From the NCBI GenBank assembly GCA_018873245.2, contig JAEMBT020000005.1, positions 3,210,001-3,274,000 of the forward strand: DNA of 64,000 bases, given 5' to 3'. Positions 27,730 to 41,100 of this stretch are shown piece by piece. Position 1 is the first letter of the stretch. Each line of letters opens with the position of its first letter. The position numbers were made by a program, and so were the translations under genes. Under the pieces are notes generated by a model that saw nothing but the letters and a program-made list of their open reading frames with translations, was not told where the DNA came from and did no database searches. The stretch is from Archegozetes longisetosus. Taxonomy: Eukaryota > Arthropoda > Arachnida > Sarcoptiformes > Trhypochthoniidae.

Positions 27730-28776
27730 TATCGACCACTAAAAGTATATATTATTTGACGAAATGAAAAACATCAGTGAGGAAACCGCTTTTGTTGGCA
27801 AAATCCCAATTTCAAAGTTCATTTGATTAGACCTTCAATGACTTTATGTTGAAGTGTAGATCGGGCTACTTAAGTATTCGTTCGGGTTTTACAGAGTATC
27901 ATAAAATGCCGGGTTGAATAAGCTGTCTAGAAATGACAAAAGCCGAATATCGACACTGAAAATTTAATCAAAATAAGATTGCAAAATTATTTCATCAAAT
28001 AGGTTTTGGGCTAATTTCATCAATTTAATTTGAATCAAACTCTTATTTAAAAATTTTGAAAACTAACTTTCTTAATCAGAATTGAGGATAAAATTCAATT
28101 TAATTTAGGTCATCAAAAATTTGGTTGAGACTAGGTGGAACTGGCTTTTTTGCATTCTGGACTTGTTTGGGTCGGGTCTGTTCACCCGGTCAGTCGCTTT
28201 ACATCGGATGACTATTTCTAATCTAAATTTTTGCTGAGTTCTTTCTAACTTCCAGTCAACAGATGTAAATAGTATTACAATCAGAGAAAGATGTCCAAAT
28301 ACTACATTGGCTTAATTTTTTAGCTGACTTGTTCTTATTCAGTTGCGTAGTTTCTGTTGAACATTTACTCGAATAAACCTGTAGGCAATTTATACGTTTT
28401 ACGAGTCCTTAGAGATTGCTTTTAGAAAGTTATTCGTTCAGAAGTGAATGTAAATCACGAAAAAGTTGATATCCAAAAAGCGTTCGTAAGAATTGCAACT
28501 AATAAATATCTTATCAATTGTATAAAATCAAATCGATTACTTGACTTATTTCGCAATGAAAAAGCCACAAAAAGATATGAGGCATATGTTGCAGAGTAGA
28601 TTGAATAAAACGAATCAGTTTAATCATTAAATACTTTGTACTCTTATCTATTGCAGTGACCTTCACTCTAACATTTGTTCTTATTTGCAATCAAATGTGA
28701 AATTAATTAAAGTGTCTCACATTTAATGAACAAATATTTGAAATTTTCAGATCATTGAAGGCAAACAATAAACAAA

Positions 28777-29240
28777 ATGAGTAAATATCGTGCAGTATTC
28801 ATGGGAGCCAGCGTTATGGATCTGATTACGTAAGCTTACTTCTGATATTTACTAAATATATTACATCTTCAGAACATTTAAGTTGTCCCAAAAGCATTGA
28901 GTTGATGAAAATTTTCACTAAGTTCATGTGCAAGTATACTAGTTGTTAAAATTCAAGTTAAAAGCATTTTCAAATCCTTATGATTACAAAACACGCTGTA
29001 GTGCAACTTAATAGACAGTTATACTTGGTTGCAAATATTTTATATGCCTATAACTTTGAGTTAGTCAACTTATGTTAATAAATACACATCGAGTTAAATA
29101 TAAATAGTTCAATTTTAGTAGTATCTTGCCGAGTCAGCCAATTCTTAACCCAAGTATCAATATAATGAAGAATAGTCGAATGCAAAGTTTTCAAAAGATA
29201 TCAATTTTTGTTTGTCGGATGGCTGTTTCAATGTCAAATA

Positions 29241-29293
<53 letters not shown>

Positions 29294-29412
29294 AGGGAGA
29301 GAAGATTAAGTTCATATTTAAATCACTAAAAAGCTTAGCAGTAACTTATAAGTTAAGTATATAACTCATAAATGTTGACTAAAATGTTAGAGCCTTTTGA
29401 TAGTACACTATT

Positions 29413-29451
<39 letters not shown>

Positions 29452-32400
29452 ACTCACTCACTCACTCACTCACTCACTCACGCAGACACACAAACGATTT
29501 CATATAATGTTTGACGAGAGTTTCAAATTTGAAAACTCTACATTGAATGATTCTCTGCTGTATTGATACTTGAATTTAAAAAATTGGTTAAATATTACTG
29601 AAATTGTATCCTTTAATTTGAAGTATCGTTTGTTGATATAAGCTGATTAACTGATTTAGAAGTTGCAGTGAAATGAAAGAGTGGTAACGAAGTTAAACTT
29701 AGCGTATAAAAGGGAAAGAAAGAGTAAAAGTAATAGTAACATATGATAAAATGATAGGTATACAGAAAGATTTCCAGTTGCTGGTGAGACAATAAGTGGC
29801 AAACAATTCCGCAAAGGAACGGGTGGAAAGTCAGCCAACGCTTGTGTGATGAGTGCCAGACTCGGTTTATCTGCTGCAATGCTCGCTAAAGTAAATGATT
29901 ATTATAAATAATTACTTTATATATTACATAACTCATACTCACTCTAATCTCTACCAGCATTACTCTCTTGATTAGTTTACAACTTTTTGTCATTAATACT
30001 AACCTAACCTACTTGACAGATTGGCGACGATATATTCGGCCACGAAATGATAGATAACTTCAAACAGCATAACATTAATATTGGTATATAATAATTCAAT
30101 TACTTACTACACAAATTAATACTAATACTTCTTTGTATAATTTACTTGTAGACTATGTCTTTCTTACAAAAGATGCTTTTACGAGCACTGCAGCCATTTG
30201 CGTGGCAGATAATGGTAAAGATAGATATAAATTATCATGTTTTTAATTATACAGTCTTTCGTATGACTTATTTTGAGCGCAGTACGCATCACACTTGATA
30301 TATAGCTCATAAAACTAGAATCTAGAATAAAGCCAGAATCTAGAATAAAGTCAGAATCTAGAATAAAACCCTTTCCATCAACTATTCATATTTAGGACAA
30401 AACAGCATTGTTTATGTCCCTGGAGCTGCTAATTTGTTAACGCCAGAAGAAATATCAAGCGTTGAAGATACTATCTTCAAAGATGGTCAGCTATTTGTTA
30501 CAACATTTGAATGCATTCCAGAAACTCTACATAAGGCTTTATCGATAGCCCGTGAAAAAGGAGGTATGCAACCAATTAAATTGTCTCTTAACATATAAAA
30601 CATCTTATTTATTCCTATATTTGAAGACAGTATTTTCTTAATGTGAACTGCTTATTAACCACAAATGTTTACAACAATAGCTGCATTAAAGCAGTCTTGA
30701 AAATAAGATCTCATCCTCAGTTAATAGCATTAAATGTCTGGTTTATTGTTACGAAAATTTTCATTAATCACTAAAGTGTTCACTCAAGTCTTCATTCATT
30801 AAGCTTTATTGAATCAAATAGATAATTAATCCTACTTTAACTTGACTTTAGTGCTTCCTTTGAATTTTTATGAATCATCATTTTAATTAAATCATAAAAC
30901 TATCAATTAATGGACTAGTCTCTTAGAACAACTTAGAATATGAGACTATTTTCACTCAAATCACTTCTATTTAAACAAGGAATCAAAAGTATTCTTAGAC
31001 AAACCAATACTCAGTAATGAAAGGGGCGAAAAGCAAATTCAAAATCAAATTACTAAAATCTCGTCTTGATGCTTATCAATGTTGACCAAATTCAATTGAA
31101 AGTTCTAGCTACAACCCACTTAACCCTACCACTGGTTTATCGCTAATTTAACTGAAATCTCCTGAGCACACAATACTGTATATACAGATGATATGTGTGA
31201 GTGTTTTCAGTTTGATGTGAATTGATGTGATCAAAATCTGTACTTTTAGAAATGACAACCAAAATTTGCAATTACTTTATCGTTAGCTCTAAAATGATCA
31301 GACAGTCAGATTGGTAGGTGTCCAATACTGGCACTTGTTTGGATGAAATATATTTGACACAAATTTACGTCACATATAAGTTACATTATCACCAAATACA
31401 CCTTTTAATAGTGCTTTAGAAGATCAACTTGAAGTTTCATGTAGAAAATAGTTGATGAAAATTGTTCTTTTTGTTAGCAATCACAACTTTTAATTAGATT
31501 TAGTCTGAAATTTGCAATTCTCTCATCGATAAGCAGAATCTAATTTGTAATTAGTTTTAGATGTACCTGATGCTCAAAATAAACTCTACAATATTCAACT
31601 ATACTATACTCCATACTAGAATATGATCAATTATATCAAATAGTTGTTCCATCCATTAGTTTTAAGTACTCAATCCTTTAGTGTTGTGATGTGACAAATT
31701 TTAGTCAACTTTGATTTATTATATCAAATGTCTATGAGCAAATTGCATGACATTTACTAGTTATTGCTCAGTATGTTCTTCCTTTTTCTAAATAATAGTT
31801 TACCTATAAATGTAAGTCTCAAAACTTGATCGTCCACGATAGCAACGAGAATAGCTCGTTTCTGTGTCAATCTTGCTGTGATGTGCACCAATTTGTTCCC
31901 AAGTTTGATCTATAATTGCCTTAGTTAGTATATCGAATATTATATAAGTTTCTCAATACCTGAAGATATGCTCTGATGGAGGGCAGCCTTCATAATGCAT
32001 TACTTCTGTTGCTACTGTGGACTATTAAGTTGTTGAGTGTAAGACTTATATTTACAATATTGATACAAATATAATTGAATGACTCACAAATAGAAATAGT
32101 ATGAAAACAAACAGAAGCTGTCAACATGGCATTCATTTAATACTTGGACCTAACCTTTCACATAAGAGGGAGAAAACATTATATTTTTGGCAATAAGGCA
32201 TTGAGTCGAATAAAATCATTTTCGCTTTTATTGCAGACCAGTTTAGAAAGTTATTTCACTCTATGTCTTGATGAGAGATGTTGAGCTATCGACCAAATAG
32301 ACCATCAAACAAATACATGATCAACCAAATACTTTCCCCATCTAAGATATAAATGCATTTTATTACGCCAATCAATTTATTTATATTGCCACATTTAAAT

Positions 32401-34225
32401 CCACATTTTTTATTGTGCGTAAATGGATCAAATAAGTTAGAGAAATTTTTGCATTTATTTATGATTTTTATAACTCGAGTATCAAAACCTATAAAAAGCT
32501 CCACATTTGAAATCTATTCAAGTTTTCAGACAACTGTTGATGATTTTTCATATGATTACATGATTTGATACAAGAAATTACAAGAAAGTTTGAGCAGTTT
32601 CATTAAACTAAGCAAGCGATGCGTGTGTTCAAAAACACGTTTTCTTCATTTAAGGTATGCTCATCAAATATTGAAAAATGCAGTCACTACTCCAAAATTT
32701 ATTTTTTAAGTCAGCGTCAGATGCATCACAACTGATCTCAAACTAAACTTATTCTTTTTGTTATGTTCAAATCAATTTTTGAGTAGAGCTGAAAGTTTAG
32801 AGTTCATTCTCCGTACCGAGAAGTCATTCAAAGCCTTCAAACTTTTTGCTTTGATTTCTATCAATTTAACTAATACTAATAAACTTATAATTCTAAGTGA
32901 TTTGTATGAAATTTCATAAGAAAATTCACAGAACATATTTGATTGAAAGCCAGGATTAAGAATAATAAGCGATGAATTGATTTGTTTAGTTCGGACTCTG
33001 GTGAACGCAGCCCCGCCGTTCTCTGAACCTTTATCAGGAGACATATATCCGTTATGTGACATCTTATGCCTAAACGAAACTGAAGCCACAAACATGACTG
33101 GATTAAATATAAATTCAGTAGAAGATGGAAAGGCAGCGTGTCGAGTATTATTAGATAGAGGTTGTGCTTCTGTTATATTAACCATGGGAGAGAATGGAGC
33201 CATTTTTATGGATAAACAATCAACCCTGCATATACCGATCCAACACAAAGTTACTCCAGTTGACACTACGGTATTTTCACATAATGTTCCGCATAATTGA
33301 CTAACTTTCTTCTTAAATCTAACACCTAATCACTTAACACTACATTGAGCTGGAGACGAGAATAACTCAAATCAATCTCTAAGTGAATGGATTGAGAAAT
33401 CAAAAATATTGATTATTCTCTCTGCAGCAGTTCAAATCAATTTCAATTACTTTTTACTTTGGTTCTATTGCTTAAACTTTGCTGTTTACACTAAAAATTT
33501 GAGCGTTAGACTAATCAATTTTAATAATAAAATTTAAACGGATCAATATGTAGGCCATCCATCATCTAATAGCCAATGCTTTGAGTATTTTTAAAGCTTC
33601 AGTAATACATAAATAGCGAATGTTCAACTTTACATCTCTCAATACAATTATGATGACAACATTTTCTTTTTGTATTATTTAGCAAGCAATTTGCCTCAAA
33701 CTTATTAGAGTAATCATCTACAAAATTCACAACTCATGAATATTATTTCGATTATACGCTTTATGTTTTATCTCTGATCGTTCTTCTGCTCAAAGATATT
33801 GTAGAGAAAGTTGTACAGTAAAATCTATCTTTCTCATGCACTTAAGTCATTTTAACAGACAATATAAAAACATCTCTTCATTGCTATTGAACTTAACAAT
33901 CACTTAATTACACGTTCAAATTAGACAGATTTGACTGTAAAAATATACTAATTGGATTTAATATAGGGAGCAGGAGATGCTTTTGTGGGTTCGCTCGCTT
34001 ATTATTTGGTATGTCACCCTAAGCTATCAATTGAACAAATGATAAAGCGATGCAATTTTATTGCATCAAAATCCGTTATGAAACAAGGTATTTGCCATCT
34101 AACTCATTTTTATACTATACTTCATATGATTCATTAAATAATCTTCTATTCTGTTACTTCATTTTTCAGGTACCCAATCCAGCTATCCGTACAGATCCCA
34201 ATTGCCAGACCATTTGTTTGAATAA
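28777..34225 (+). CDS. RBKS: ribokinase (pfkB-family sugar kinase)
   Basis: Exons: 28777-28829, 29758-29890, 30020-30083, 30152-30214, 30396-30563, 32990-33270, 33967-34087, 34170-34225; all GT-AG and phase-consistent, 312 residues (animal ribokinases are about 320). It should phosphorylate D-ribose to ribose-5-phosphate in the cytosol. The N-terminal pfkB signature reads 'KGTGGKSANACVMSARLG' around residues 37-54. The C-terminal signature 'DTTGAGDAFVGSLAYYL' puts the catalytic Asp of GAGD at about residue 258. The end 'GTQSSYPYRSQLPDHLFE' matches animal ribokinase closely. Ser replaces the usual Gly after Lys in GGK. The first ATG at 28777 is the natural start, just before 'AVFMGASVMDL'. Intron 5 is 2.4 kb and may hold a tiny antisense gene; intron 6 (33271-33966) carries a MITE. 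AATAAA at 34532 is a likely poly(A) signal. The gene converges on the GPCR. Confidence 0.95.
29243..29292. repeat. (TA)n(GT)n compound microsatellite
   Basis: A TA run continues directly into GT repeats, in ribokinase intron 1. Confidence 0.95.
29416..29480. repeat. (CT)n followed by (CACT)n microsatellite
   Basis: About 16 CT units pass directly into about eight tetramers 'cact', in ribokinase intron 1. The Ser/Leu/Thr/His reading frame across it is a repeat artefact. Confidence 0.95.
30318..30368. repeat. 19-bp tandem repeat, about 3 copies, in ribokinase intron 4
   Basis: Three copies of 'agaatctagaataaagtc' end about 25 bp before the acceptor of exon 30396-30563. Confidence 0.75.
31867..32136 (-). 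CDS. speculative three-exon small secreted peptide, antisense in ribokinase intron 5
   Basis: Possible exons 32136-32088, 32014-31960 and 31909-31867 join in phase through GT-AG sites (donors GTGAGT and GTATTG) to give 48 residues. The start 'MNAMLTASVCFHTISI' is moderately hydrophobic like a short signal peptide. The rest contains 'YEGCPPSEHIF' and 'WCTSQQD' and ends in a stop. I recognise no family. The segments are richer in GC than the surrounding intron, but so short a gene could arise by chance; other frames of the third segment also stay open to a donor-like site near 31805. Confidence 0.17.
33816..33937. mobile_element. MITE copy 3, pogo/Tc1-like family with ends CAGTAAAATCT
   Basis: It begins 'cagtaaaatctatct' and ends with the reverse complement of 'cagtcaaatctgtctaa'. 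TA flanks both ends. At 122 bp it is shorter than copies 1 and 2. It sits in ribokinase intron 6, about 30 bp before the acceptor. Confidence 0.75.
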
Positions 34226-35184
34226 TCTAAATTCAATCATTAGTACTAATTTAGTATATTTTTTAAAAAATAATTTTATGTCAGCAGATTATTTATGAGG
34301 TGTTTTTGAACATCGCAATTAAGCTAATGTTAAACTTAGTATAAGTTTGACATAGTATAACATTTTGATATATTAGACAAAAACATTATTATATAGTATA
34401 GGCAAAAAGTGAATTTTGAAACAACGCAAAGTGTCTCAACGCAAACTAGTATGGATTATAATGAAATATCAGCTTTGATCTAATTTGAAATGATTTGCTC
34501 TTATTTTACTGGAATCAACTTTTATAAATGAAATAAAACATATCTAACGATAAATACTTGCTATAAATACTTTCTATAAATGTTTTCTAATGCCATTTCG
34601 TAAATTTGACGTCAGATCAAAGGTGTTTTGAGTGAATAAAATCAATGTTATTTGCTTTACAAGAAAGAGGAGGTACTCGACAAAAATCAACAAAGTAGTC
34701 ATTAGAATACTAGAAACTACTTGCAACTAGAATAGATGGTTTCTCTTCTTTAATACTTAATAAGATTTACTTCGATAATCATAAAATGGTTTCACTTTTT
34801 GATTACTCTTTCATTTTATGGCCTTTTATACTACTGATTAACTTGTATTACTCCTACCTTTCTAACCTTTTTCACCTTTTACAGCATAGATTAATTTGAA
34901 AAATTCATGTCCTTTATACTCTTGATCAACTTAAACAACTTATGAGATTTTATTTTCAACCAAATACATAATATATGATGTTTTTAACAACTAATTATAA
35001 CATTCTTAGTAACTCACTTTAAAACAAAACATGATATGGAATTGTGATAATCAAATTTGGAATCAGATTGCATTTATTTAATTTATATAATTTATTTTGT
35101 TTTATAATTTTTTATTTATAATTTGTATTACTTATAACAATCAAATGTATTAAAGACTTAATCGAGAGCAATATAAATATACGG
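34226..35184. other. convergent 3' flanks of ribokinase and the GPCR
   Basis: About 960 bp between two stop codons. It holds an AATAAA for ribokinase (34532-34537) and an AATAAA on the minus strand (35111-35116) for the GPCR. Nothing else is seen. Confidence 0.6.
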
Positions 35185-38100
35185 CTATTGCTCTAAATAG
35201 TTAGGATTTTTAGACCAATGAACCTTAGCTATGACTCCATTATTATCAAGTAAATTACCAGCAAGTTGAGGAGTGGGGCCTAAAACCACGGAATTATTAC
35301 TATTACTTTTGCTTCCACTTGGTTTATGTCTGCTTCGACTTCCATTTGTGCTTTCACTCGAATTCATAGCACAGCACCCGTGAACATATAGACTGAATGC
35401 AGCCCTAAACCTTGTTGATAACACCGAATATATCTGAAATACACCACCTTTTATTACTCTTTTTTCTAATCTTAATTTATCTCATTTATTTCTTACCAAT
35501 GGATTTAATGAACTATTCAAGTAGTATAAACAACCTGTAAGCAGATAAACAACAGTCTTAGGATTTTGAACTTTGGTATGATGATTGGTACTAACATTTC
35601 TTAATTATTCTTTAGCAATAACAGTCTTAGTATATCATAAACTTGATTCTTAATAAAACTTAAGAACAAACTAAGTTTTACCTTTCGTCTTAACTAAATG
35701 TTTGATTTTGTATTCTAAAGACTTTATTCTTTATCCTAAATATTTGATTCTGTATTCTAAAGACTTTATTCTTTATCCTAAAGATTTTATCCTACACTCT
35801 AAAGATTTACTCTCTATCCTAAAGTTCTTATTCTGTACTCTAGACTTTTAAGATTCTTACAGATAATTAACGATTGAGTGTTTTACAAACATAACTTTTC
35901 TTAATTGAATGTAAGCACTAAAAGAGAAGACTGGAAATGAAAGATAAACTAAATATTTGTTAATTTAAAGAAAAGTAATAGTATTGAAAATACCTGCTGA
36001 AAGGAAGAGTACTTGATTTACTTGTCTTAATGTATTTGTCCAATCAGAATATAAGCTAACATAAAGAAATAGCAGCCTTTGAGCATGAAATGGAGACCAG
36101 CAAAAGGTGAACACAATCACAATGGCAACTAAAAACGAAAAACATAATTACTCAAAGCTATTACACTAATTCCCAATTTATGCTTTTCAGCTCTATAGAG
36201 CTCTGGCGTCGGATTACTTCCTACTTCTTATCTAATTATCATTATGAATGAAACCTAAATAAATTAAAGTCAAATTATGCTCTTTAGTAGAATTGATTGT
36301 TTTGACTAGACGATTCTAAGAACTAAGAACTGTTTACGAAATTTTCTGAGGAAGGTTAAATAGAAAATTCATCTTCATCATTTAAACATCTGATAAAATA
36401 AATCCATAGAAGAGCAATCAATTGTACATTGTGAAACTTCATAAAATAAGTTTTCTTTCCAAATAGGATCGTTTGGGAAAATCAATTGCAATATTGTGTC
36501 GGTTATCGGTTTGTTTAGTGTACCATTTGATTCCATATTGGTTCAATAGATAGATATAGAGAAGTGCGTGATAGGAAACGGATATTTCTTTCTTTCTCCT
36601 AGCGCATTCAAATATTCTATTTATTTCTATAAACTTCAATTCCATTTGTGATATTCTTCTAGTCAGCTGACAGGTTCAGATAGAATTACTTTAAAAGTCT
36701 AACAGTTTGTAGACAGGAAAATAATCAGTCAATAGAAGCCTATAAGCCATCTGATGAAAGGTGTGGTTCAACCCAATATCAAAGGGCATCATATCACAGG
36801 GCATAAAATGTGAAAATGTTCACTTCTTACAAATAAATTATATACTCATTAATAAAACATTTCTGCTTTGAATCTTTTTCACATTTCACTTGTTAAGCAT
36901 AAAAGATGAAAAATTTCTCTTATTATATTCATTCAATAGAGATATGATTTATGAACTTTAAATGTCAACCTTAGGATGATATCAAATTCGCAAACTTGTG
37001 AATCTTTTCAAAAGTGGTTCATTTGAATAAAATGTCGACTGTTTGGAAGAGTTGTTTGTAATATAAGTTATGAGAAAATTAGTTGAGTTTAGTTGCAAGG
37101 CTTATCGATAAAAGTAAATTAATTTGTATCATGAAACCCTTTGCTGTGATAGCTAAAAATAATATCAATCACTAATATTAGATTTTCATAATCATCAAGG
37201 TAACATCAATTCCTCTAGAATTATGAGCTCCAGAATAGAATTGCATCTATCAAAAGAACATAATTTATATAATTTGATGTGAGAAATATCTGTTTTAAAT
37301 TAGAAATAAAAATTGATTACTAAATAAATAGTTTAGAAGTTGGCACATAACTAGTGAAATATGGGCTTTTACTGCAGTAACATAACAGCTATAAATCTAA
37401 AACAATTTACACAACCTTTAACCAATTTGTATGAAATACTCTCCTAACTCATACATTTACTTCATTTATAAAGTTTCAAAAAACATACTCCTATACCACT
37501 CAATGCTTTTATACCGCTATTATTGGAAACCTTTTCAAGATTGCTTGTCTTGTTTGCAAATCTAATTTTCCTCATTACAAAATCTGATCCTCATTATTCG
37601 GAATCTGATTCTCATTATTCAGAATCTAATTCGAAACAAATTATAACTGAATAGAAAAGAGATAAGCACTTCAATAGTGACTGTTTGAATGAATCACAAA
37701 GTGAATAATAGATTTTTACCTATATTTTTTTGAATAACTAAAGCAAATGGCGTTATAATTGAAATTGATAGAACCATAAAATGTTTTATATGTAAATTGA
37801 GTGAGCTCTGTGTTATTAGAAGAAAAGGAGACTCTTATGTCAAACAAACCTTCATTATAATTGTCATTAATATTTTAAATAGCGTTGAAAACACGCAAAT
37901 CAAATTAGTAAAGATTAATCTGAAGAGGAGTTTAATTTGATTTTTGGACCAATGTTGCAAACTGTCATAAACTGCTAATGGATTAGATTCTAATAATATT
38001 TGACTCAAGTTATAGACCGATTCATAGCAATTATTTTGAATGGATGAAGGACCTTATGAACGATTTTCTAACTGCCAGAAATTGATCTTATTATCAGCTA

Positions 38101-41100
38101 ACAACGAATGAACGCACTTTTCTATATAAATACTTTTATTAACTCTACAGTTGGAGGCGTTAGTCTCTGAATAGCCATAACGATAAAAACCATAAAAAAA
38201 TCTATAAAGGACTCAACTAATATATGGGTTTTCCTCGTTACAAATAACACAATAATTAGTAATATAATCAGAGATTCATTTATGTGATTCGTCAGTAAAT
38301 TACCTAACACTAAATATTTTATGAACTAATTATTCATTGATAAGGCCTATCTTGAAAAAAGTTCAATTCTTTCGCTTGCTATAAGTTGACTGAAAAACTA
38401 TTTATTAATACTTTGCATAAACTTTGTGAATAAAAAAAACTACTCAAAACAAAAATGTTTACAAAAATTCATTTTAATTAATGGTTTGATTATAACCAAA
38501 AATTTATATTTTAATTTATGTTAATCTGTATTTAAATTTTACTATTTGTTTGAATTAGTTGTTTGCAATTAAATTTTTCAAACATTTTCGGCAAAAAATG
38601 TTGACTATGATGAAGAGTTTAGAAATAAGCGTTTGTAGTAAGTCGATTATAATGACTAAATGTCAGTCCTAAACATTTAGGCTCTTTCTTAGACTTTATG
38701 TTATAAGCCTTTTAAATTTTGAAACTTTTCCAAAAACTACTAAGAGATTAACGCCTTCAACTAGTAAAATTCCGTTAAATTTCAAACTAATAAATGAGGT
38801 TCAATTTTTCACTAATCACTAGATGTTGACGATCTAAATGAAAATTTTGATTTTAATAGAGCTTTGCTCAGCACAATATTCTCTCACCAGGAATGATATG
38901 AAATTGAACTAAATTCTGGAGAAAACTGTAATACACACGCTGATATGACTTGACATAAGTCAAGCTTAGTACTCATTTAGACTACTCTATTGACTATACA
39001 CACTGACAATACTTTAATAGTTAATTTATAGTGAAATTAACTTAATAGTTAGGAAGAGTTAACTATTAATTTCACTATAAATTAACTATTAAAGTATTGT
39101 TATAGTGTGTAACAATAGAGTAGTTTAAACAAGATTTGGCGATAGTATCCAGAAAATGTGCTAAGCTTGCTTCTTCATTCATTGAATATGTCGTCTTATA
39201 ATCCTATAGCTATCTATTGACAAAGTTGTCTGTTTACTTTAGTAAGGCAGTTAATGTGCTGATCAAATTGAAAGATTACTTTACGTAATCTTATAATTGT
39301 TAAGAAATGTTAGAAAAGTTTTAATCAATATTTGTATAGAGCACCTTTAAATGAAAATAATACTCTTCTGTTTTATAATGAAAACATATTTATTTAAAGA
39401 AAATAGTTCAACTGTATTCTGAATATTTATTCATTAAACCTTAAGCTCATTCGTCATAATAAAATTGTTATTTAAGAAGAAAATTGTTATTTATATTTTA
39501 CTACTAACTCACAGTATATCAAACACTTTGTCAACTTATTTTAAGTAACCTTCAATTAATGTCTATTCATTACTCAAACAAAACTTATTTTTCTTGGATT
39601 CTTCAAGAATAACAAGTTTTCAACCAAAAATAAGTCAAAATATTATCATTCGTCAGTGTAACGTTCCTCATTGAAACGTTTAAATTGCTCTACTCTTAAG
39701 TTAGTTTTATTGTTGTGAGAATGAATTTCACATTTAATTAAATGCCTTTTATGTTTCTCTTTACGTGTTTTGAGTTCACTCAAAATTGTCTTCACAGCTT
39801 TAGCTACAGTATTAAATTACTAACAGATTAGAGCCAGTGTAGACTTACTTACCTAGCATTCTGATGACAATCTTGCGCGATTGCACAAGCTTACGTGACG
39901 TCCTCTGATCTGCCAAATGAAGATCTGGATGATTGAATGGATCAAGTTGTGTGGCTTTCTTTAGTTTTCTAGCAATTCGATAGTATAAAAGTGTAATAAT
40001 GGTTAGAGGTATTAAAAAGAATATAATAGTCGATGAAAGCATTATAGTCTCCCAAGTACGGTCGGGATCGTTGAATGGAAGACCACACCACGCACTGTCG
40101 TATAGCGGAGACGAGTCGACAAATAAATAATTTATACGAGTGAACATTGCCAGAGGAGTGGCACCGATTAGTGATAATATCCAGATTATTATTATGTTTC
40201 GTAATGCTGTGCGTTTTATGCGCGTTGATGTATCTGTATTGAATAGTGATTGAGAGTTCGGCACTTTCGGTGAGCCACATATCGCCATATATCTCTCTAA
40301 TGTGAATGTCACTATTACGAAACCAAATTTATTCTCTTTTAATATTCCTATGTCTCTACTTTAATTTCACTTTTATACCTAGTGTTAGTACTGATGCATT
40401 AGCAGTACTTTCTAGGATTAAAGACTTTAACCGACATATCGCCAAGCCTAAGCGAAATGGATATTGATACCACAGCGTATACAACTCTAATGGCATCCCT
40501 AATGAGATTCAAAACAATATTCAATTATTTGCCTTCATTATTTCATTTTTCTTTACATAGCGTAAAAATGATATATATATAAGTCATATATGTATAATAT
40601 ATGCATATATATATGTTATATATATATATATATGCAATATATATACATACTAGATTTGTATTAAAATGCTATTACACAACAGCGGAAAGTCTTATTTTCT
40701 CTTAAATCAATCCAATTACAGTATAAAGAATAGCAGAATCTAGAACAAAATGTGTCTACATTTGCAAGATTTTACAAATATTGCTATCATTATTCCATCG
40801 AGCAAAAAAGAAAGATCATGAAACACCCAATACAGAAATGATTCTTGTTTCTGCTTTACTTATCTTACAATTGCGCTCAGTTTTTGGGTCAGCAACGCTG
40901 ACACAATGCAAGAATATTCTCTGTTTTGGATGGAGACATGCATTTGACAATTCGTCGGCTCGATTTTATTCTCTATCTGGAATGCATCTTATGTGATAAA
41001 TGGTGATTCCCTCAATACTCTCTAGAATTGATATCAACACGACTCAGTGACTATCATAAAAAACAACGCCAGGCTTAACTTAATGCTAGTCATCACAACT

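Larger units (their letters stand above)
21373..28776. other. 7.4-kb gene-free stretch with transposable-element remnants
   Basis: No exon could be supported. It includes the 5' flank of the obstructor-like gene and of ribokinase, which point away from each other. It carries pogo-like MITEs at 24253-24392 and 27578-27729 and an hAT-like element at 27063-27540. A palindromic AGCT-rich run lies at 25142-25192. The rest is AT-rich without visible structure. Confidence 0.5.

Noticed and set aside
29372..29566. Frame with Ser/Leu then His/Ser/Leu/Thr repeats
   Set aside because: Translation of a (CT)n(CACT)n microsatellite within ribokinase intron 1.
32772..33266. 164-codon minus-strand frame
   Set aside because: It lies opposite ribokinase exon 32990-33270, which has conserved pfkB sequence; no domain is visible in the antisense protein.
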